This document shows, piece by piece, positions 44,038 to 52,568 of a DNA stretch of 64,000 nucleotides. Numbering within the stretch: position 1 is the first letter of the stretch; each line of letters starts with the position of its first letter. Origin of the DNA: Nocardia sp. BSTN01 (GTDB lineage Bacteria; Actinomycetota; Actinomycetes; Mycobacteriales; Mycobacteriaceae); contig NZ_JADKYP010000016.1 of NCBI RefSeq assembly GCF_015354405.1, positions 62,001-126,000 on the forward strand. The letters run 5' to 3'. A program made the position numbers and the translations under genes. The notes under the pieces were generated by a model. The model saw only the letters and a program-made list of their open reading frames with translations. It was not told where the DNA came from and ran no database searches.

Positions 44038-47000
44038 CTAGCTTTCCTCGAATCCGGACTGGTCGAACTTGAGCGTCCTCGCGTTCTCGGAGACGGTTCG
44101 AACGCGGCTCTCGTTGAAGCCATCGGAGTCCGTCGCCTCGATCTCGATCCGCACCGTCACGCTGGTGTTCTCCCCGGAACGAAGGTGCGCGAGAACCTCT
44201 TCGGCAACATTCTTGAACTCCAGAGCGATCTTGTCGGGGTTGAGGGTTTTCACTCCGTAGAAGCGCGTCGGCCAGGCAATGTCGACCCTCGGAGTCGGCG
44301 TCGGGCCGGGACCCGGCTGCGGGTTCGGCGCGGGACCCGGAGCCGGCTCGGGGCCGGGTCCCGGTGCCGGCACAGGGCCGGGTTCGGACGCGCGCTGCTT
44401 CTCCGCGACGTCGGGGCGGACGAGGAGGAGCGAGTCGGTTGCGACCGGCGCGCGCTCCTTGTCCTCCGGCGTCCAAAGGCCGATGTACCGGCCGGCGTCC
44501 TCGTCGTAGCCCGCCGCAAGGGCGAACGCATCTGTCTGCCAGATCATCGGCAGATCGAGGATGCCCGCGTCGAGAACGGACCGGTCACGTAGGCGCGGCA
44601 TGTAGGGGTACTGCGAGTACAGCCTCCACAACGAGCCCAATGAGACGTGGCCGTCCTTCCAGATCTGCGGGACCTTGCCGACTGCGAGGCGGATCGTTGC
44701 CGCGGCCTGCCGCGTCGAAAGATCACCGTCGTTGCCCAGCCGTCGCGAGACTCGGTCCGCGAGGGCGTCGGACTGACCCTCGACCTTGGTCTCCTTGATC
44801 AGGAACGGCGCACCCGGGTCGGGCTGCGCGGGCACCAAAACCCACGTGAAGCTCTGCAGCAGACGTGCGGTGACAGTCTTGTCGGCCTGAGCCGCCCGCT
44901 GCGACGCCTGGTTCTTCTGGTTTTGGGTCAGATCGAGGTCGGCCTCGTTGGCGAGTACGTGCGTCCATCCGAGGTAGTCGCGGGTCGCATTCTCGAGCTC
45001 TTCGAGTCGCGCCTCGTCCGCGGCAAGGTAGACGAGTGCGTTGCGGTTTGTTCGGTTCGAACTGCCGCGGTGCTCAGTGGCCGTGTGGGCGAATTCCTTT
45101 GCCGCAGATTCCGTACCCCGCTTGTGGGCGACCTTCGGGTGCAGGATGACCAGTCGAGTCTCGTCGGTGTCAGGGATGTCCGCGTTTGATTCCGGGCAGA
45201 CGTGGACGCCGGCGAAGTCGCCTCGTTTGCGGCCTTGGTCTTGGAGTCGTCGGACGATCTCGGCCCACACATCCTCCTTGTGGAGACGCTCGGCCTGGTC
45301 CTTCGCGGTGCGGGTGATGTTGGGCTGGACGTCGTACCAGTACTTGCCCGAACCGGAGTAGAAGTACGTCGCGCGGTCGCCGAGCTGGGTCAGCGCGGAG
45401 TGGAAGTTGCCGGGGACGTCGCCGGGGATCGCGGTTCCGAGGAAGACCCGCTGGGCACCGATGCCCTTGTGGACCGATCCGGGTGCGATCGTCGGAGCCG
45501 CTCCGAAAAAGACCGTGCGGGCGAGGCGCTTGGTCAACGCCCGCTGACCGAAGAGCGGCTTCTCCTTGTCGATACGAGCCGGCTCGGAATTCGAGCCATC
45601 GACGTCGGCATCGATGATCGTCTTCCAGGAGTCCTGGAGATACTGCGTGAGCTCGGAGTTCACGTTCGCGGTGGCAAGCGGGATCGACGCAGGCATGATC
45701 AGTGGCGACTGATCTTCACCGGTCCAGAGAGCATGGATGACCGTACTCATCAGGCGCAGGACGCCACGGGTACGTTGGAAGCGTTCCAGCGACGACCATT
45801 CCTCGTAGAGGGTGTCGAACAGCTCCGGGTGGATCGGGTAGGTCCGCTTGATCCGGTCCTCGTAGGCTCCGTCGCGTGATTCGCGCGGGAAGTCGTCAGA
45901 GAACTTGCGGTACATCTCGACGTACGCGCGAGCAGTCGCGCCGATGGCCGCGAGCGCTGCGGCATCCGGCTGCTTGAAGAGCCGCTGCTTCACGATGTGG
46001 TAGGCCTCGTCGGACGAGGCGGGGCGCCACTGGTCCGCGACGCGCCGAACGACGTTCTGGAGGCGCTTGAGGGCTTCCAGGCCGTTCTGTCCGCCCACTT
46101 CTTCCGCGTTGCCCGCAGCGATCTTGTCGTTGGCGTCGCCTGTCTCCGACGCCGGAATCGAGATCGCGAGCAGAACGCCCTTGGTGCCCTTGGCCGCCTC
46201 GGTGAGCGACTGCGCGAACGTGAACTGGTCGTCGAACGTGCCGCCGGCAAGGTCGTCACGACCGACCAGTGACCGCGCGTAGGCGACCCACTCGTCGATG
46301 AGGATGACGGCGGGCGCGTACTTGGCCAGCAGCTCGTGGAGAGCGTCGCCTGGGTGGGTCCGGTCGTGGTCAGCCTTAGCGACGACCGCGTAGGCCTCCG
46401 GCCCACCGAGTTGCCACGCGAGCTCACCCCAAATCGTGTTCACATGGGTGCCGTCATCCTTCGTGACGCCGGACGGGCTGAAGTGGTTGCCGACGATGGC
46501 GACGCGGTTGACCTTGGTGGCTGAGTATCCGCTGGCGGTGAGAAGTTCCTGGGTCTCCTGAGGGAAATCGCCGACCGGCAAGCCCGACGCCACATGCCAC
46601 AGCGAGAGCATCGAGTGCGTCTTGCCGCCACCGAAGTTGGTCTGCAGGTTGATAACCGGAGAGGCATTGTCGTCGCCTGCGAGCCGGCGGACAGCTCGGC
46701 CGATCAGGTCACGGAGACCCTCGGTCAGGTAGGTGCGGCGGAAGAACTCGACGGGGTCGGCGTAGTCGGAGTCGACCTCGCCGCCTGTGGCGACCTTGTA
46801 GAGGTCCGCCGCAAACTCCGACGCATGGAAGTTCCCGGTCGCGACGTCGTCGTGCGGCTGAAGCACCTCGCGCCAGGGCCGAAGACCTGCAGCCTCGGGG
46901 TTGTCGACGGCGGCCTTCAGAACCTTCTTGTCATCCTTGTCCGCGGTGACGCGACGAAGGTTGTGCCGAATCCCTCGGACCTCATCGGCTTCCTTCGCGG

Positions 47001-47403
47001 CACCGATCAGCTTGAGGAGCCGCTCACCCGTGTCGAGGGCGCGGTACGCGTCGTCATCGGTGAAGGTGCCGTTGTGTGCCCACTGGTTGCGCACCTCGCG
47101 AAGTTCGTTGGCAAATGTCTCGCCGCTGCGGCCGATGGCTTGATTGAACGGGCGCCACCCAGGCTTGAACCCGGTGGTGATGTTGCCTTCGGTCAGGATC
47201 CTGAACTGTACCTGCGGGTCCAGGGCGTCGTACGTCTTCGTCGACGGAGCCCCGTTCTTGCCATCCTTGGCCTGAACGAGCTTGGTCCACGCGGCCCCGA
47301 GTGACGGATCGCCCTGACCAACGACGGTTGAGATGAAGTCGTCGAGTGCCGGCGCAAGTACTTGGAACATGCGGTCGATACGGTCGCGGTTGCTCTGAGC
47401 CAT
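44038..47403 (-). CDS. Swt1-type HEPN plus DUF499 ATPase, anti-phage-associated
   Basis: 1121 aa. Residues ~1-140 form a HEPN-like helical domain with the RNase motif R105-NQWA-H110 (RxxxxH). Residues ~210-900 are the DUF499 P-loop ATPase: Walker A NFGGGKTHS at ~256, Walker B AVILIDEWVAYAR near 365, VFLGTAIPGDVPGNF, FYSGSGKYWYDVQPNITRTA. A proline-rich linker (~985-1015) leads to a small C-terminal domain. DUF499 proteins pair with DUF1156 methylases in defence islands. ATG 47403 is 1 bp after the DUF262 stop. Last gene of the five-gene operon. Confidence 0.9.
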   Translation of the reverse strand: MAQSNRDRIDRMFQVLAPALDDFISTVVGQGDPSLGAAWTKLVQAKDGKNGAPSTKTYDALDPQVQFRILTEGNITTGFKPGWRPFNQAIGRSGETFANELREVRNQWAHNGTFTDDDAYRALDTGERLLKLIGAAKEADEVRGIRHNLRRVTADKDDKKVLKAAVDNPEAAGLRPWREVLQPHDDVATGNFHASEFAADLYKVATGGEVDSDYADPVEFFRRTYLTEGLRDLIGRAVRRLAGDDNASPVINLQTNFGGGKTHSMLSLWHVASGLPVGDFPQETQELLTASGYSATKVNRVAIVGNHFSPSGVTKDDGTHVNTIWGELAWQLGGPEAYAVVAKADHDRTHPGDALHELLAKYAPAVILIDEWVAYARSLVGRDDLAGGTFDDQFTFAQSLTEAAKGTKGVLLAISIPASETGDANDKIAAGNAEEVGGQNGLEALKRLQNVVRRVADQWRPASSDEAYHIVKQRLFKQPDAAALAAIGATARAYVEMYRKFSDDFPRESRDGAYEDRIKRTYPIHPELFDTLYEEWSSLERFQRTRGVLRLMSTVIHALWTGEDQSPLIMPASIPLATANVNSELTQYLQDSWKTIIDADVDGSNSEPARIDKEKPLFGQRALTKRLARTVFFGAAPTIAPGSVHKGIGAQRVFLGTAIPGDVPGNFHSALTQLGDRATYFYSGSGKYWYDVQPNITRTAKDQAERLHKEDVWAEIVRRLQDQGRKRGDFAGVHVCPESNADIPDTDETRLVILHPKVAHKRGTESAAKEFAHTATEHRGSSNRTNRNALVYLAADEARLEELENATRDYLGWTHVLANEADLDLTQNQKNQASQRAAQADKTVTARLLQSFTWVLVPAQPDPGAPFLIKETKVEGQSDALADRVSRRLGNDGDLSTRQAAATIRLAVGKVPQIWKDGHVSLGSLWRLYSQYPYMPRLRDRSVLDAGILDLPMIWQTDAFALAAGYDEDAGRYIGLWTPEDKERAPVATDSLLLVRPDVAEKQRASEPGPVPAPGPGPEPAPGPAPNPQPGPGPTPTPRVDIAWPTRFYGVKTLNPDKIALEFKNVAEEVLAHLRSGENTSVTVRIEIEATDSDGFNESRVRTVSENARTLKFDQSGFEES

Positions 47404-47404
47404 G

Positions 47405-49081
47405 TCAGTTCAGTTCCCATTCCTTATGAAGCACAGCTAACAGGTCCGCTTGTCGGGCCTCGATCACAGCCGGCGTCCACTCACCATGCGTGAGTACTTG
47501 GGTCGTGAGTGCGAAGACGGCGCTGCCGTTCGCGCTGGTGAAGTAGTTCGCCTTCTTCTTGGCGAAGTCGTAGTTCTGCGCCTCACTGTTCTTGGCGCGG
47601 TTGAGTAACACCAGATTGCCGAGTCGGTGCGTCCAGTGCAGGCGTTGTTCGTCGGTGAAGTCCTGCTTCCACCCGCTGCTGCCCTTAGGGTTCTGGGGTA
47701 GGACGTGCTCGACGGTGATCATCTTGTGCTGATAGCTGACGCCGGGCTGCTTGGCGAGCAAGTCGTCCAGCCGGAGGAGAACGTATTTACGCACGGGCGC
47801 AACCAGATACAGGCGGTCAGCTAGGCGGTCCTTCGTCTCGGCCACTTCCTCGGGCGTGAGGTCGAAGGCTGGCGCGGACAGCCCATCGCCCTTCTCAAGC
47901 TGCTTGAGGAGTTCGCCGTACCTGGAGCCTCGCGGCGTCGCGTACACGCGTCGCAGCAGCATGCTCGCTGCTAGGCGCTCGAGCTTGCGGAGGAATTCCG
48001 CCAGGAACGCGGGATCGTTTCCGTGCTCCTTCAGGGCCCACAGCGCCGGTGCCTGCCAGTTGTCGTTGTCGATCTGAATAAGGCGGCGAAGCCAGTTGTT
48101 CACCGGGGACCAGTTCACATCGTCGGGATAGTTCTGGGTCAGTAGGTGTTCGTAAGCATCGGAATACGGGATCAGCACTTCATCGACGAACTCACGTCCC
48201 TTGCCCGGCAGGTACTTACTAAGTACCTGCTCATCGAACTCCTGAAGTAGAACCTTGGTTGCTCGTTCCTTCTTGAAGATCATGCGGACGTGCCCGAATA
48301 GGTTCGCGAAGGCATCGCGGCCGAGGTCGACCTCCTCCTGCTCCCACTTGTCGGCGTACTCGGCGGCGTCCTGGTCGGGTACGTCGCCGATCACCTTGGA
48401 TTTGAAGATGTCTGACGGAGTGAGGTCGAGTCCGCGCGCATTCATGACGCTGAAGATGCGGTGCGCGCTGTTGAGATCAGGAGTGCTCACGACGACCAGG
48501 AAAGTGCGGGTACCGAGCATGGCCGCGAGGCGCTGCCGCTTGTCATCGGACCAGACCGCGAGACGATCGTGCAGCACAGTTGTGTTGTCGCGGATCGCCT
48601 TCTGTGCGTCCGTCTTGAGGTGAGCGTCGTCGAGTGCGACGAGTTTTTCGGTAGCGCCCTCGGCCTGGACTCGGTCGGCGAAGAACTTGGCGTCCCTCTT
48701 CCTCAGCGTCAGCCGCGGCTTCGCCTGAGTGCCGGCAAGGATCTCGCCCGGCTCGACAACCACCTTGGCCAGCTCCGCCGCAAGCTTCGAGTTATCCGTC
48801 AGATCACGAAGCACTGCGAAGAGAATGCTGAGGGTCGTCAGCCGCTGCTGACCGTCGATCACCTCGGCGCGAGGGTCAGATCCCGTCTTGACCAACACGA
48901 TCGACCCCAGGAAGTAGGGCTCGTCGGTGTCACGGACGAGGGCGCCCTCCAAATCGTCCAGCAGTTGGAGAGCCTGCTCCTTGCCCCATGCGTATGGCCG
49001 TTGATAGTCCGGGATCGTAAACTCGTAGTCGCTCGAGAAGATCTTGCGCAGCGGGTACTCGCCTGCGGTGAGGTCCTTCAT
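47405..49081 (-). CDS. DUF262/DUF1524 (GmrSD-type) ParB-like NTPase-HNH nuclease
   Basis: 558 aa. N-terminal DUF262: FTIPDYQRPYAWGKEQALQL, IDGQQRLTTLSILFAVLRDL (DGQQR at 76-80), and FSVMNARGLDLTPSDIFKS. C-terminal DUF1524 HNH nuclease: ITVEHVLPQNPKGSSGW, HRLGNLVLLNRAKNSEAQNY (His, Asn, Lys). The same pair occurs in GmrSD type IV restriction and SspE-like effectors, where NTP-dependent nuclease activity responds to DNA modification. Here it is between a methylase and an ATPase, so it is the likely DNA-cleaving effector. Its ATG overlaps the methylase stop by one base (TAATG). Confidence 0.9.
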   Translation of the reverse strand: MKDLTAGEYPLRKIFSSDYEFTIPDYQRPYAWGKEQALQLLDDLEGALVRDTDEPYFLGSIVLVKTGSDPRAEVIDGQQRLTTLSILFAVLRDLTDNSKLAAELAKVVVEPGEILAGTQAKPRLTLRKRDAKFFADRVQAEGATEKLVALDDAHLKTDAQKAIRDNTTVLHDRLAVWSDDKRQRLAAMLGTRTFLVVVSTPDLNSAHRIFSVMNARGLDLTPSDIFKSKVIGDVPDQDAAEYADKWEQEEVDLGRDAFANLFGHVRMIFKKERATKVLLQEFDEQVLSKYLPGKGREFVDEVLIPYSDAYEHLLTQNYPDDVNWSPVNNWLRRLIQIDNDNWQAPALWALKEHGNDPAFLAEFLRKLERLAASMLLRRVYATPRGSRYGELLKQLEKGDGLSAPAFDLTPEEVAETKDRLADRLYLVAPVRKYVLLRLDDLLAKQPGVSYQHKMITVEHVLPQNPKGSSGWKQDFTDEQRLHWTHRLGNLVLLNRAKNSEAQNYDFAKKKANYFTSANGSAVFALTTQVLTHGEWTPAVIEARQADLLAVLHKEWELN

Positions 49082-51969
49082 TAGTCGTCACCCTCGTCGA
49101 AGTCGAACGCACTCTGATCGGCCGCAGGCTTCTTGACGCTTCTCGCAACCTCGAGGATCTCGGGCCAGCTCGTGACCAGCGTATTGAAGCTCAGTGCGTC
49201 CTTGGTCCAGCCGTTCCCTTCGGCGATGCGGAACAAGAGATGAGCGAGCTCCTTCACAAGGTCCGCGTCGATGGCACCGTCGGGGCGGCTCAGGGCCGCC
49301 TGCAGGAAGTCACCCGCCGGGGCGATGCCATCACGCTCCAGCACCTTAATCAGGTGGTGAAAGGCTTCCCAGTTGCTCGTGTGCACGTCCTTGAGGACGT
49401 CGTAGGTTAACGACAGGTCTGATGGCTTGATGAGCTGGACGTTGCCAGCGCGGCTCGTCAGAATCTCGTCGCGATCCATCGTGTCGACACTCGTATTACG
49501 AGCACGGGCGAGGTTGTCCGCGTCGCCGAACTTGCCAACGCCGTATCCGTGCTGGCGGTACCAAGCGATGGCGAAGCGCGACGTCGAATCGAAATCTCCT
49601 TCTTGCTCATTGAGTACTTGATCGAGAATCTCATTGATACGAGCCAACGCGGACCGCACCGTCATCTTTTTGCCGTCGGGTTCGAGAACCGCGCTGTAGC
49701 GACTGAACACTGCCATGCCTGGACCAATCGCGGCCTGGGGAAGATCGACCGGCGCGATCTGCCCTTGCTCGAGATTGCGAAGCGCGTCCGGGAGTTCAGC
49801 CTGGAGGGCCCCGATGAAGCCACGTCGATCGGTAGTCGACGCGGATTCCGGACGCGGCCGTAGTGATAGCACGATTGACGATGCCAGAGCGTTACTTCCC
49901 GATGCGCGGAATCGGTTACTTAGCTCAGACCGCATGGGCCATGTAGAGGTAATCTCCCATCCCGATCGGATCATTCCCTCTAGCAGCGTTTCCCAGCCAG
50001 TTGATGCGGTTTCGTTGGCTGTCGTGTCACTCTGTTTGAATGCGTAGTACACCGTGATCGGGAACCCCGCCGTCGAGGTTTCTGATTCCACCCCGCGCCG
50101 AACACGGGTGAACACCTGCCGGAACCCTTCTTCAAAGAATTTCTGCGCATTTTCCTTGCCGCCCCAACGATATGGGTTTGCGACCAATTCTTCGGTCTTA
50201 GGTGCCACCATTGTCGAAAACAAGTTGGGGTAAACGGAGCGAAGCATTTGTCGCAACCAGACGTAGAAGTAGTCGCTAAAATCCGAATACGGGATATTGC
50301 TGTAGTACGGCGGGTCTGTGGAAACGACGACGTTCCGATATTCCCGACTAGCGGCGTCAACTTGTTCCGCGACACCTGGCGTCTGCGCAGGCAGCGAATC
50401 GACTGCGTTCGTCAAGAAGTCGATTTGAGATGCGAACCCTCCCGATGAATTTGATAGAAGATTTGCTTCGCAGAAGTCCCAAGTCATCGGTACGCCAAGA
50501 CGACCGAAAGTATTACGTATGCTCTCCCGTGAAGAATCCCAGGATGCGATGGTTGAAGAACGATCGACTGTTCTGCTGACGACGAGCGCGAGATAGCTGG
50601 CTATGGCATCGGCATAAGCTTCCGCGCTTGGTGAATGCTGGATGAAGGCGGCTGGGTCACTTTCGCCCCCTGGTCCGACGCCGCTCGATTGATCGAGGTC
50701 GACGAGGCGTGGCCCGTTGGGTAGCCCCGCTGCGAGTGCATCAGTCAGTACTCGCTCACGAACGGTTTCGACCAGATCCGAGAGCACAACAAGGCCCTGC
50801 AACTGCCTACCGGAGAACAGGTCGGCAACATCCGTCAGGCCGTAGCGGACTACGTTGATGTACCCCGGCCAATCAAAGAGTGCACCTGGCGGAGCCTCTG
50901 CCGGACGTTCCACGGCTGCCGTTTCGACCTGATCACGCGACGGCGGGAGGTATGCGCGCTGACGGCTCCCCTCCGCGACTACAGCGATCAGTTGCTGACT
51001 GAGGCGCCCTCCACGCCCTTCGGACCTGACGTGGTCGAGAGAAACCGCAGTTCTGCAAGCCAGGCACTCGGCCCCGGTGCGGCCCACAGTGCCGTCACCT
51101 TCACCCGTTGGCGCGGTAGCCGGGTCGCGCCCGATGCTGAACTCGACACGCCGCCCGCCTGGTGCTGCGAAGTCGTCGACCACCGTCGGAACGATGTACG
51201 CCTCCTTTCCCTTCTTCTTGCCGAGCCACCAAGAGCGGACCAGTGGCATCTGGATTCCGCAGGCGGGATTGGGGCAGGTGACGGTGCGGGCCCAGATCCA
51301 AGCGATGACGGTTGCCTCGCTGCCATCGGCCAGGGTGGCCTTAGGGTAGAGGTGACCGATGCGTTCCTCGGCGCGGTTGCGCATCCAAGCGCCGTAACGC
51401 CGTACGTCCTCGGTGAGGCCAGTCGTGCGCGGCCAGCCGCCGAGCTGGGAGTCGGCTGCGCCGGGGAACACGGGCGGTCGATGAGCAAACCTCGGCGGAA
51501 TCTCGATGAGCGCCTTGTTGATGAGCACAGCGACGGGATTGAGGTCGCTCGCGCAGGCCTCCAGCCCGAGGCGCTGGGCTTCGAGCGGGATGGTGCCGCC
51601 GCCGGCGAATGGGTCGAGTATCGCGGGCGGGTTGCCGTCGGTTGACTTCAGGATCTCGGCGTGCACCTCGGCGAGGAGCTTCTCGTCGCGCACGTTGTCC
51701 CAGACCACCAGCCTTTCAATGAGCTCATGCAGCCGCTCGCGCTCCGTGCGCTGGGCCTCCTCGGTGGGGAACTCCTCGGGCCGTGCGGACGGGTCGTCCA
51801 CGAGCTGAGCGAACAGCACTGCGCGTGCAGCAGCCAACGGCCGTCGCGCCCACCAGAGGTGGAGCGTCGACGGGTGGCCATGCCTGATCGACTTCTCCCG
51901 CGCCGACTCCTTGTTGATCGCCTCCAGCGGTAGCGCCACCTCGATGAGCTTCCGCTTACGCACGTGCAT
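49081..51969 (-). CDS. DUF1156-family adenine-specific DNA methyltransferase
   Basis: 962 aa. N-terminal DUF1156: VALPLEAINKESAREKSIRH, GHPSTLHLWWARRPLAAARA. SAM motif I ILDPFAGGGTIPLEAQRLGL at ~117; a Cys cluster (TCPNPACG ... ECLACR) suggests a zinc ribbon; catalytic motif IV VVSTDPPYYSNIPYSD near 555 (DPPY, adenine-N6 type). The large size and insertions are usual for this COG1743-type enzyme. It likely marks self DNA for the helicase/nuclease partners. ATG 51969 follows GGAGGAACGAGG. The middle part (49.9-50.7 kb) is visibly AT-richer than the host genes, indicating transfer. Confidence 0.92.
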   Translation of the reverse strand: MHVRKRKLIEVALPLEAINKESAREKSIRHGHPSTLHLWWARRPLAAARAVLFAQLVDDPSARPEEFPTEEAQRTERERLHELIERLVVWDNVRDEKLLAEVHAEILKSTDGNPPAILDPFAGGGTIPLEAQRLGLEACASDLNPVAVLINKALIEIPPRFAHRPPVFPGAADSQLGGWPRTTGLTEDVRRYGAWMRNRAEERIGHLYPKATLADGSEATVIAWIWARTVTCPNPACGIQMPLVRSWWLGKKKGKEAYIVPTVVDDFAAPGGRRVEFSIGRDPATAPTGEGDGTVGRTGAECLACRTAVSLDHVRSEGRGGRLSQQLIAVVAEGSRQRAYLPPSRDQVETAAVERPAEAPPGALFDWPGYINVVRYGLTDVADLFSGRQLQGLVVLSDLVETVRERVLTDALAAGLPNGPRLVDLDQSSGVGPGGESDPAAFIQHSPSAEAYADAIASYLALVVSRTVDRSSTIASWDSSRESIRNTFGRLGVPMTWDFCEANLLSNSSGGFASQIDFLTNAVDSLPAQTPGVAEQVDAASREYRNVVVSTDPPYYSNIPYSDFSDYFYVWLRQMLRSVYPNLFSTMVAPKTEELVANPYRWGGKENAQKFFEEGFRQVFTRVRRGVESETSTAGFPITVYYAFKQSDTTANETASTGWETLLEGMIRSGWEITSTWPMRSELSNRFRASGSNALASSIVLSLRPRPESASTTDRRGFIGALQAELPDALRNLEQGQIAPVDLPQAAIGPGMAVFSRYSAVLEPDGKKMTVRSALARINEILDQVLNEQEGDFDSTSRFAIAWYRQHGYGVGKFGDADNLARARNTSVDTMDRDEILTSRAGNVQLIKPSDLSLTYDVLKDVHTSNWEAFHHLIKVLERDGIAPAGDFLQAALSRPDGAIDADLVKELAHLLFRIAEGNGWTKDALSFNTLVTSWPEILEVARSVKKPAADQSAFDFDEGDD

Positions 51970-52034
51970 CCTCGTTCCTCCGCGGCCTCAAGACCCGGCT
52001 CGACCAATGCGGCGTGGCGCCGCAAACTTGCGCG

Positions 52035-52568
52035 TCAGACTCTAGTGGGAACACCGACAGGTCCGTGACCCACTGGGACAAGGCTCAGGCGAACTGCCTC
52101 GTCGAACGGAATATTGGGATGTGCGCGATACGTCCAGCGCTGCCAGCGCGAGGGATGCCTTGGCCCATCTCCGAACTGCCAGACGGGAAGCATCAGCGTC
52201 GACAGTTGTCCCTTCAGCCAATCGACCTGAGCACGAAACTGAATGCGCGCCGCCCCGACGGGAGCCGTCGACCCGTAGCCGAGGAGCACTCCGCCCGCAC
52301 TGTTGAGGGCACTGACAATGTCCGGTCGCGCCTCGGCCCAGCCAGAGTCCGCGGTCCCGAGCTGGTTGAGTTCCCCTGTCGCGTGCGACGGCCAGGCGAA
52401 CATGTTGACGATGCGGTAAGCGTCGAAGCCCAGGATCATCGTGGCCAAATCAACACGGCGGGCTGTGCGGCGGCCATCGGTAACCGGCGGATTGCTCAAC
52501 ACCGCAACGAGTGGACCGCGAGCCTGGTCGTCCCGGTCTATCAGAACGGCTGCCTCCCCTTGGCCCAT
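52035..52568 (-). CDS. DUF1643-like protein
   Basis: 177 aa. The stretch GPLVAVLSNPPVTDGRRTAR, RVDLATMILGFDAYRIVNMF, AWPSHATGELNQL resembles DUF1643 (pattern: xxNPSTAD ... R ... G ... NLFA), and GVLLGYGSTAP takes the place of its AWG strand. The consensus NPSTAD is altered to NPPVTD. DUF1643 proteins recur in defence islands with unknown activity. ATG 52568 lies 28 bp inside the end of the helicase gene, so the two are coupled. 65 bp separate it from the methylase start. Confidence 0.65.
   Translation of the reverse strand: MGQGEAAVLIDRDDQARGPLVAVLSNPPVTDGRRTARRVDLATMILGFDAYRIVNMFAWPSHATGELNQLGTADSGWAEARPDIVSALNSAGGVLLGYGSTAPVGAARIQFRAQVDWLKGQLSTLMLPVWQFGDGPRHPSRWQRWTYRAHPNIPFDEAVRLSLVPVGHGPVGVPTRV

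Noticed and set aside
43559-44041. Alternative frame over the GGAACAG repeats
   Set aside because: It starts inside the primase gene and reads as Arg/Ser/Pro-rich noise; the ATGA-coupled frame at 43593 is better, though itself uncertain.
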